A stretch of DNA of 9,417 nt from Symbiobacteriaceae bacterium (GTDB taxonomy: Bacteria > Bacillota_E > Symbiobacteriia > Symbiobacteriales > Symbiobacteriaceae), in the NCBI GenBank assembly GCA_027356675.1, contig DAHVXO010000127.1, forward strand, positions 1-9,417, in the 5' to 3' direction. Below, piece after piece: positions 1 through 5,316 of the stretch. Both the position numbers and the translations under genes were made by a program. The notes under the pieces are model-generated. The model ran no database searches and was not told the origin of the DNA. It saw only the letters and a list, made by a program, of their open reading frames with translations. Numbering within the stretch: the stretch's first letter is position 1; every line of letters begins with the position of its first letter.

Positions 1-186
1 GTCGTTCGGTCCTTATGTACACAGCAGTCCGCCTCTGCCTTGGACCCATCCCGTCCCCTCCCAGGTGGAATCAGCCTGGGTCCAGTATCGTCCAATGCGA
101 GGCCCGCCAAACCATCTGGGGGGTCTTGCATAGGCGGATTCACAGTGGGCAAAACTCACGGCCGAGGGAATTCAGGTGCGACTGCA
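1..186. other. Unassigned flank; 3' exon side of the left group II intron
   Basis: No gene could be assigned here. The stretch lies downstream of the left intron's 3' end on the minus strand, so it is the DNA into which that intron inserted. One plus-strand frame is open from the window edge to a stop near 193. One minus-strand frame is open from about 160 to the edge (starting M-Q-D-P-P-D-G-L-A). Neither has a clear ribosome binding site or a family motif that I recognise. It may be part of another mobile element or an intergenic region. Confidence 0.4.
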
Positions 187-260
187 ATTAGGTAGGCCAA
201 TTTTCTCGCGAATACTGGCCCCCATCCAAACCAGACGTGCAGATTTCCCGCATCCGGCTT
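187..260 (-). ncRNA. Group II intron 3' end, domains V and VI (left intron)
   Basis: On the minus strand, just after the RT stop codon, lies a 34-nt domain V candidate (260 down to 227). It begins AAGCCGGATGCGGG and ends GCACGTCTGGTTT, so the two arms pair with a few G-U pairs and the catalytic AGC triad is present near its 5' end. A domain VI-like hairpin follows: GGCCA pairs with TGGCC, and inside it TTC-GCGA-GAA makes a GNRA-capped stem. The tail CCTACCTAAT resembles the usual intron 3' end with its branch-point A and terminal AY. The exact 3' splice site (about 187) is approximate. Domains V and VI are the catalytic core and branch-point helix of the ribozyme. With the 5' half missing in cis, it cannot self-splice from this locus alone. 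Confidence 0.75.
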
Positions 261-279
261 TCTTTACCGTTGCTCCATT

Positions 280-861
280 TCAGAGAGTCCGCGGTCTTAG
301 GAGCAATGAGACCAGGGGCACATACCCTTGCTCATTTAGCCACTGTGTTGGGATTCGGCGATTCTGGTGTCGAACCGCCTTCTTCTTTTCCAGATAGGCA
401 CGCAGACGCATCCGTATCCACTTGTCGAGCTGAGCGAACCGCGTTCGGACGTCGTAGCGAGCGTGGTAGTTCCCCCAACCCCGGACCACCGGAACCAGGT
501 CCTTTAGGATCAGCTTGAGGTTCTTCCCCCGCTGGCGCGCCGTTAGCTCCCGTACCCGGTCCTTAAACTTCCTGAGCGACTTCTCTCGTGGTCCTACGTA
601 TCGGCCCCGAAATCGGCACCCCAGAAAGTCGAATCCGTCTCGAAACTGGACAATCCGGGTCTTCTCTGGATGAACCTTGTGCTTCAGTTGCCCCTCAAGG
701 ATCTGCTTGGCCACCTCCAGCGCCCGTTCTGCCTTGCGCTCCAGCTTGCACAGGATCACGAAATCATCGGCGTACCGGACCAGCCGGTACCCCCGCTCCG
801 TCATCACCCGGTCAAACTGGTGCAGGTAGATGTTTGCCAGTAGGGGCGAGATCACTCCGCC
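280..861 (-). pseudogene. Group II intron reverse transcriptase/maturase, 5'-truncated
   Basis: This is the C-terminal part of an LtrA-type intron-encoded protein. It begins, in frame, at the G-G of the conserved Q-G-G-V-I-S-P-L-L-A-N motif. Counting from the GTG at 855, the RT active site YADD is at residues 28-31, followed by the FLGCRF thumb-proximal motif. The maturase (X) domain follows, with V-V-R-G-W-G-N-Y at roughly 125-132. The C-terminus is basic and no HNH endonuclease is visible. The upstream RT blocks (RT0 to RT4) are missing because the RIT element abuts the gene; the codon before G-G is now TAA. The remaining frame has no internal stop or frameshift, which suggests a recent break or continued use of the fragment. 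It differs clearly from the RT fragment on the other side of the RIT element, so the two are not halves of one gene. Confidence 0.9.
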
Positions 862-943
862 TTATGCAAAGTAACTCATTATGCAAAGTAAGCCGGATAA
901 CTGCAGCGCCAGCGTGATTAGGTACCACATTTACTTTGCATAA
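862..943. repeat. RIT element left terminal inverted repeat (82 bp, composite)
   Basis: The 13-mer TTATGCAAAGTAA occurs at 862-874 and again at 879-891, in the same orientation with a 4-bp spacer (CTCA). Its inverted copy TTACTTTGCATAA is at 931-943, 39 bp further in. The right end at 4237-4318 mirrors this layout exactly, with the same 4-bp and 39-bp spacings. Hand alignment of the two 82-bp ends in inverted orientation gives about 57 identities. These are probably the binding and strand-exchange sites of the three recombinases. The innermost copy lies 64 bp before the ritA start, so bound recombinase might also influence ritA transcription. Confidence 0.88.
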
Positions 944-1007
944 CGCTGAGCCCAAGGTATGGTGGGAGGTCTTCGTAGCCTCACTACCATGCTTGGGGGG
1001 ATCTGTC

Positions 1008-2243
1008 TTGAATCAGCGACCATTTTTGGAACTGACAGCGGAACTTGAGCGAGAACTGCGCCGGCTGCATTACAACGAACAGTCAATCCGGTATTACCGC
1101 AGGATGTGGGCCGAGGTCGCCCTGTTCTTGGAAGCCGAACAGGCCGAGTCCTTCACGGAAGAACTGGGATTGCGCTATCTGGAAACTCGGTACAACTTCT
1201 TGGAACGAGAGAAGGCCGGGAGCCTGACCCAAAGCCTTGCCTACAAAGGGCGAGTCGTCCGGATGTTGGGCGACTTTCAGCAACACCACAGCGTTTTGCG
1301 CCGGTACTATAAGCATCAGAAACTGTTGCAGACCGACGCGTTCATTCGCACGTTGGCAGCGTTTGTGGCCGATTGCCAAGGACGCCAGTACTCACGGGTG
1401 ACTCAAGGTCACTACCGAAAGGGTGCCGAGAAGTTCCTCAGCTTCCTTGAGTCCCAAGGCTTGGAGGACTGTGCCCACATCACTGCCCAGCTTTGTACCG
1501 CCTATTTGCAGACGTGGCTTGGATACCAAGCCAAGACGGTCGAACTGCAATGCTGTGCCCTGCGGGCCTTTTTGCGCTACCTCCATGCTTCCGGTCAGCA
1601 TGTCCAGAACTTGGCGGATATAGTGCCCACCGTTTCGGTACATAAACACGCCCGCATTCCGTCGGCGTGGACCGCAGAGCAAGTAAACCAGTTGCTGAAC
1701 GCAATTGACCGGGGTAGCCCCGCGGGCAAACGGGACTATGCCATGATTCTACTGGTTGCGCGTTTGGGTCTTCGCACCATGGATGTGAAGCATCTGCAGT
1801 TGCAGCATTTGCAATGGGCTGAGCGCCGGATTGAGTTCGTGGTCTCAAAAACCGGCCAGGTGCTGAGCCTTCCCCTCTTGCCTGACCTGGGTTGGGCGAT
1901 CATTGACTACTTGAAGCACGGTCGTCCCCAGGTGGATTCGCCGTATGTCTTTCTGCGGCATCTGGCGCCGCTGGAGCCGTTTTCGGACGACGACCACCTG
2001 CACCAGGTCGTGGAGAAGTACCGAAAGCTGGCCCACGTTCCGCTGCCCACGCAAAAGAAACGCGGCATGCACGCGCTTCGACACACATTGGCCAGCGTTT
2101 TGCTGGAACACCACACCCCCTTGGCCGTCATCTCTGACATCTTGGGTCACGCCGACACCGATTCGACGGCCGTCTATCTCAAAATCGACGTCGAGCGGTT
2201 GCGGGAATGTGCCCTTGACCTGGAAGGGGCGCTGCGGACATGA
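1008..2243 (+). CDS. ritA: Tyrosine recombinase RitA (first of the RIT trio)
   Basis: This is a phage-integrase-family site-specific recombinase of about 411 aa. It would cut and rejoin DNA at the element ends through a covalent 3'-phosphotyrosine intermediate. The N-terminal half (about 1-220) is the helical SAM-like core-binding region and the C-terminal half is the catalytic domain. Visible catalytic residues are R256 (L-G-L-R), K281 (S-K-T-G), H355 and R358 (H-A-L-R-H), H381 (L-G-H) and nucleophile Y390 (A-V-Y-L-K). I chose the TTG at 1008 because a G-rich Shine-Dalgarno (TTGGGGGGA, 993-1001) lies just before it. The longer in-frame TTG at 936 falls inside the terminal repeat and has no such signal. 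The stop overlaps the next start as ATGA, so RitA and RitB are probably translationally coupled. The name ritA rests on gene order and the trio arrangement. Confidence 0.92.
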   Translation: MNQRPFLELTAELERELRRLHYNEQSIRYYRRMWAEVALFLEAEQAESFTEELGLRYLETRYNFLEREKAGSLTQSLAYKGRVVRMLGDFQQHHSVLRRYYKHQKLLQTDAFIRTLAAFVADCQGRQYSRVTQGHYRKGAEKFLSFLESQGLEDCAHITAQLCTAYLQTWLGYQAKTVELQCCALRAFLRYLHASGQHVQNLADIVPTVSVHKHARIPSAWTAEQVNQLLNAIDRGSPAGKRDYAMILLVARLGLRTMDVKHLQLQHLQWAERRIEFVVSKTGQVLSLPLLPDLGWAIIDYLKHGRPQVDSPYVFLRHLAPLEPFSDDDHLHQVVEKYRKLAHVPLPTQKKRGMHALRHTLASVLLEHHTPLAVISDILGHADTDSTAVYLKIDVERLRECALDLEGALRT

Positions 2244-3226
2244 CCACGGAAACGTTTCGTGGGCCGTTGGGCGAACACATCGAGGGGCTGCTCCAGCACA
2301 AGCGGGCGCTGGGCTATCAATATGACACTCCAGTCCGAACGCTCCAACGTTTTGGCCAGTTTTGCGTCGCCCTAAACTGGACCGCACCTCGGCTGGACAA
2401 AGCGCTCGTGGACGCATGGAATCAAAAGCGCCCCCACGAAGCTCACGCCACGTGGAAAGGGCGCATTCAGGTGGTCCGGCAATTGGCGCTCTATATGGCA
2501 CGCTTGGGGTTGCCAACGTATGTAGTGCCCACTGGCACCCTGCCCAAAGGACCCCGCTATGTGCCCCACATCTTCAGCGAGGCGGAGCTTACCGCCTTTT
2601 TCCGCCAAGTCGACGCCTGCCCCTATTGTGCCGAAGTGCCCTACCGTCACTGCACCATGCCCCTCATCTTTCGCCTCTTATATGGTTGCGGATTGCGCCT
2701 GTCGGAGGCTTTGCACCTGCACATTGCCGATGTGGACGTTGGGGCCGGCGTATTGACGATCCGAGAGGCCAAATTTCACAAGGACCGCCTGGTACCCATA
2801 ACAGAGGGTCTCCGGGAGCGTTTCCTTGCTTACCTACAGCAGGTACATCGGTTTTCGGATCCCGCCGAATCCGTCTTCTGGCTGGCGGAGCATCATCCGG
2901 TCTCGGGTGGTTGCGTCTACAAAAACTTCCGCCGATTCCTCTGGCAGGCCGGGATCTCCCATGGTGGGTGGGGCAAAGGCCCTCGCGTGCACGACTTTCG
3001 GCACACGTTTGCGGTTCACTGCCTGAAGGGCTGGGTGCGAGACGGAAAGGACTTGGCGGCCTATTTGCCCTTGCTGAAAACCTATTTAGGTCACTACTCC
3101 TTCCAGGACACAGCGTACTATTTGCGGCTGACCGCCGAACTCTATCCAGACATCACCGCTCGCGTAGAACAGGCCGTCGGTTACGTCGTGCCCGGCGTGG
3201 AAGAGGTCACCGATGAAACCGACTGA
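2240..3226 (+). CDS. ritB: Tyrosine recombinase RitB (second of the RIT trio)
   Basis: This is a 328-aa phage-integrase-family recombinase. The N-terminal core-binding part runs to about residue 115 and the catalytic domain follows. Catalytic residues seen are R153 (C-G-L-R-L-S-E-A-L), a lysine in the beta-hairpin stretch R-E-A-K-F-H-K-D-R, H251 and R254 (H-D-F-R-H-T), H285 (L-G-H-Y) and Y294. Y294 is nine residues after the last His, the same spacing as in RitA and RitC. An unusual feature is the cysteine/histidine pattern C-P-Y-C...H-C at about 127-140, just before the catalytic domain; it could bind a metal, but this is only a suggestion. The start codon overlaps the ritA stop (ATGA), and the 3' end overlaps ritC by 14 bp. 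The three proteins presumably work together at the repeat ends, which carry three 13-bp sites each. Confidence 0.92.
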   Translation: MTTETFRGPLGEHIEGLLQHKRALGYQYDTPVRTLQRFGQFCVALNWTAPRLDKALVDAWNQKRPHEAHATWKGRIQVVRQLALYMARLGLPTYVVPTGTLPKGPRYVPHIFSEAELTAFFRQVDACPYCAEVPYRHCTMPLIFRLLYGCGLRLSEALHLHIADVDVGAGVLTIREAKFHKDRLVPITEGLRERFLAYLQQVHRFSDPAESVFWLAEHHPVSGGCVYKNFRRFLWQAGISHGGWGKGPRVHDFRHTFAVHCLKGWVRDGKDLAAYLPLLKTYLGHYSFQDTAYYLRLTAELYPDITARVEQAVGYVVPGVEEVTDETD

Positions 3227-4223
3227 CTTCGCCCAAGCGCTCTCCACCTATTTGTCTGCGTATCTGCCGGGGCAGAAAAACGTCAGTACGCACACGATCC
3301 ATTCATACCGAGATACCTTCAAGCTGCTCCTGAGCTACTGCCAGCATGTCCGCGGTCTGGCCCTTGAGCGCCTGTCGCTCCGCAATCTCGATGACCATCT
3401 CATCGTGGGCTTCCTCGAATGGCTGGAAGCGGAACGTCACAACGGGGTCGCTACGCGCAACCAACGGCTGGCCTGTATCCATGCCTTTTTCCGCTATTTG
3501 CAGACGGAAGATCCGGTCCGGTTATGGTCACACCAAAAAATCCTTGCCATTCCCATGAAGAAGACGGCCCACCCTGCGATTGGGCATTTGACCCCGGAGG
3601 TCTTACAGATGATCCTGGCCCAGCCAAACCGCACGATCCGGAACGGTCGACGGGATGCGACTCTGCTTGCGGTACTGTATGATACTGGCGCTCGGGTGCA
3701 GGAACTGGTGGATTTGCGGGTGCGGGATGTCCGCCTAGATCCGCCGCCGATTCTAACACTGACGGGCAAGGGCAACAAAACTCGCCAGGTGCCCCTGATG
3801 TCTCCGACCACCAAGTTGCTCAAGCAATATTTAAACGAATGGTCGTTGGGGCGGAACGGGACACAAGATGATCCGGTGTTCTTCAATCGCCGACGTCAGA
3901 AGATGACCCGGGCCGGGGTGGCGTTCATCTTGGATAAGTATGTCACCCAAGCCCGCCAGCAGTCGGCCGGGATTCCCGAGCACGTTACGCCACATGTCCT
4001 GCGGCATTCGAAGGCTATGCATTTATTGCAGGCGGGTGTCAACTTGATCTACATCCGCGACCTCTTGGGGCACGTGGATATTGCCACGACGGAAATCTAT
4101 GCGCGGGCAGACACCGAGCTGAAGCGCAAGGCACTTGAACACGCCTATCCGGAACTGATCTCCGGCGAATTACCCGACTGGACAGAGGATGACGCACTGC
4201 TCGCGTGGCTAAGCCGGCTTTGA
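3213..4223 (+). CDS. ritC: Tyrosine recombinase RitC (third of the RIT trio)
   Basis: This is a 336-aa phage-integrase-family recombinase, the most XerC/XerD-like of the three. The N-terminal SAM-like domain (about 1-110) contains the familiar pattern of a tyrosine recombinase core-binding domain (T-I-H-S-Y-R-D-T-F). The catalytic domain has R161 (T-G-A-R-V-Q-E-L), a beta-hairpin lysine in T-G-K-G-N-K-T-R, H261 and R264 (H-V-L-R-H-S), H287 (L-L-G-H-V) and Y296 (T-E-I-Y-A-R). The start overlaps the end of ritB by 14 bp, with an upstream AGAGGT Shine-Dalgarno inside ritB, so expression is coupled. The gene ends 13 bp before the right terminal repeat, so the element carries no extra cargo. All catalytic positions are intact. 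Confidence 0.93.
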   Translation: MKPTDFAQALSTYLSAYLPGQKNVSTHTIHSYRDTFKLLLSYCQHVRGLALERLSLRNLDDHLIVGFLEWLEAERHNGVATRNQRLACIHAFFRYLQTEDPVRLWSHQKILAIPMKKTAHPAIGHLTPEVLQMILAQPNRTIRNGRRDATLLAVLYDTGARVQELVDLRVRDVRLDPPPILTLTGKGNKTRQVPLMSPTTKLLKQYLNEWSLGRNGTQDDPVFFNRRRQKMTRAGVAFILDKYVTQARQQSAGIPEHVTPHVLRHSKAMHLLQAGVNLIYIRDLLGHVDIATTEIYARADTELKRKALEHAYPELISGELPDWTEDDALLAWLSRL

Positions 4224-4236
4224 GAGTCGGAAAGAA

Positions 4237-4318
4237 TTATGCAAAGTAAATCTGCCATCCGAGCCTGCTGCGCTTGCGGTGGTACGGTTTACTTTGCATA
4301 ATCCCCGGCTTCGCATAA
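4237..4318. repeat. RIT element right terminal inverted repeat (82 bp, composite)
   Basis: This mirrors the left end. The inner 13-mer TTATGCAAAGTAA is at 4237-4249 and the inverted middle copy TTACTTTGCATAA is at 4289-4301, exactly 39 bp apart as on the left. After a 4-bp spacer (TCCC), the degenerate outer copy CGGCTTCGCATAA lies at 4306-4318. Read inward, the outer copy is TTATGCGAAGCCG, matching 9 of 13 positions of the consensus, with all differences toward its inner side. The 39-bp interior matches the left interior in inverted orientation at about 21 of 39 positions. It may be bound by the Rit recombinases. Confidence 0.88.
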
Positions 4319-5011
4319 GGTGGCCCCCTTAGTCCATTGCTGGCCAATATCCTGCTGGACGACCTGGACAAGGAGCCGGAGAAGCGGGGCCACCGCTTTG
4401 CAAGGTACGCGGATGATAACAACATCTACGTAAAGAGCAGGCGGGCCGGGGAACGTGTCTTTCAGTCCGTCAGACTCTTTCTGGAGACGCGTCTCAAGCT
4501 CAAGGTGAACGAAGCGAAAAGCGCCGTGGACCGGCCGTGGAAGCGAAAGTTTCTTGGTTTCAGCTTTTACATGAGCAAGAACGGACCACGAGTTCGCCTG
4601 GCACCGAAGACGATCCAGCGCCTGAAGGCGAAACTACAGGCGCTGACAAAACGAAGCCGGAGCATGGCGATGTCGGAACGCATTCGGAAGCTGAACAGTT
4701 ACCTGGGTGGCTGGCTGGGGTATTTCGCCCTGGCGGACGCTCAGCAGATACTGAGAGGCATGGACGAATGGCTCCGGCGACGGCTGAGGCAAATCCTCTG
4801 GAAGGAATGGAAGCGGCCCAGGACACGACGGCGGGAACTGCGACGCCTTGGCCTGAAAGAGCAAGTGGCCCGTGAAATTGCGGGCACGCGCAAAGGCTAT
4901 TGGCGAACAGCGGCCACTCCGCAACTGCACAAAGCCCTCGGCCTCGTCTATTGGCGAGACCAAGGGCTTGTCGGACTGCTGGAGCGTTACGAACGGACCC
5001 GTAGAGCCTGA
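4319..5011 (+). pseudogene. Second group II intron reverse transcriptase/maturase, 5'-truncated
   Basis: This is the C-terminal part of a different LtrA-type intron-encoded protein, reading rightward away from the RIT element. It starts at the G-G of Q-G-G-P-L-S-P-L-L-A-N; the preceding codon is TAA, formed by the RIT end. Counting from the TTG at 4337, the RT active site YADD is at 24-27 (Y-A-D-D-N-N-I-Y-V). F-L-G-F-S-F follows at about 73-78, then the maturase X domain around L-N-S-Y-L-G-G-W-L-G-Y (about 119-129). The C-terminal K-G-Y-W-R-T-A and A-L-G-L-V-Y-W motifs are typical of intron proteins. RT blocks 0-4 are missing. No internal stop or frameshift is present. The sequence class differs from the left fragment, which has Y-A-D-D-F-V-I-L. 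Confidence 0.9.
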
Positions 5012-5014
5012 CGA

Positions 5015-5085
5015 ACCGCCGTATGCAACAAAATGCACGTACGGTGGTGTGAGAGCTTGTAGGGCGACCCTACCGGCTACTCGAT
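5015..5085 (+). ncRNA. Group II intron 3' end, domains V and VI (right intron)
   Basis: Immediately after the RT stop is a 34-nt domain V candidate (5015-5048). It opens ACCGCCGTATGC and closes GCACGTACGGTGGT; the arms pair along their length and are capped by TGCA-ACAAAA-TGCA. The catalytic triad position reads CGC rather than AGC, a variant known in some bacterial group II introns. Domain VI follows as the stem GTAGGG-CGA-CCCTAC, and the tail GGCTACTCGAT carries the branch-point A and a terminal AY. The 3' splice site is therefore near 5085. The domain V sequence is clearly unlike that of the left intron, confirming two separate introns. The 5' domains are not in this window. Confidence 0.78.
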
Positions 5086-5316
5086 TGCGTGCTCGTCCCA
5101 TTTGGGCGGCATAACGTACCGGCGTCTCGCATTACTTTGAGGGTAAGGGAAGGCGGCAGACTTTGTCGGATATTGTTGACCGAATCATCCGGGAGATCGG
5201 GAGGTCGTTTGCTCTCAGAAGCGAATTGTACTATTCACGATACCAAATTTGTATTGATTTCCCACTCGCTGTCGCGGGTGGGAGTGGTCCAATCTTCTCA
5301 AGGGGGTACATAGAGG
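5086..5316 (+). other. Intergenic leader region of the ABC transporter operon
   Basis: This stretch of 231 bp separates the right intron's 3' end from the binding-protein gene. No coding region is supported. No convincing sigma-A promoter is visible; the best pair (TTGTAC at 5226, TTGTAT at 5249, 17-bp gap) is weak. The notable element is the hairpin at 5260-5283. The intron may have inserted close to the operon's promoter, since the DNA from 5086 on is its 3' exon. Confidence 0.5.
5260..5283 (+). promoter_or_regulatory. Hairpin in the leader of the binding-protein gene
   Basis: TCCCACTCGC pairs with GCGGGTGGGA-type sequence over 10 bp with one T-G pair and a TGTC loop. No T-run follows on either strand, so it is not a classical intrinsic terminator. 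It lies 18 bp before the AGGGGG Shine-Dalgarno (5301-5306). It might be an operator or an mRNA 5' stabilising structure; nothing in the sequence decides between them. Confidence 0.45.

Larger units (their letters stand above)
862..4318 (+). mobile_element. Recombinase-in-trio (RIT) element, 3457 bp, apparently complete
   Basis: Three adjacent, overlapping, co-directional tyrosine recombinase genes are enclosed by 82-bp imperfect terminal inverted repeats. There are no cargo genes. This is the layout of the known RIT family (ritA-ritB-ritC). All three recombinases keep R, H-x-x-R, H and Y, so the element may still be active. The bases just outside are CCGCC on the left and GGTGG on the right. 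Read outward, both are GGYGG, belonging to the Q-G-G motif of two different group II intron RT genes. I chose the boundaries as the outermost positions where the inverted repeat holds; the true cut points could differ by a few bases. I see no ordinary direct target-site duplication, as expected if the two flanks now come from different insertions. Confidence 0.88.

Noticed and set aside
879..943. CRISPR-like repeat array or MITE at the element ends
   Set aside because: The repeats are few, partly inverted, and mirrored at the other end of the recombinase genes, so they are terminal repeats of one element.
936..1007. Longer RitA with a TTG start at 936
   Set aside because: The extra 24 codons begin inside the terminal repeat, have no ribosome binding site, and show no relation to a recombinase N-terminus; the TTG at 1008 has a G-rich Shine-Dalgarno.
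2362..3216. Alternative plus-strand frame inside ritB
   Set aside because: It overlaps an intact tyrosine recombinase with all catalytic residues; its translation is low-complexity and arginine/proline rich.
280..5011. One group II intron RT gene simply interrupted by the RIT element
   Set aside because: Both flanking RT fragments are C-terminal halves on opposite strands with different sequences (Y-A-D-D-F-V-I-L against Y-A-D-D-N-N-I-Y-V) and different domain V RNAs.
5132..5139. TTACTTTG, part of the RIT 13-mer, outside the element
   Set aside because: Only 8 bases match and no second site lies at the expected 4-bp or 39-bp spacing; probably chance. The same holds for CTATGCAAGAC on the minus strand near 125-135.
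5226..5254. Promoter TTGTAC-17 bp-TTGTAT before the binding-protein gene
   Set aside because: The -10 box matches the consensus at only three of six positions and there is no supporting extended -10; too weak to list as a promoter.
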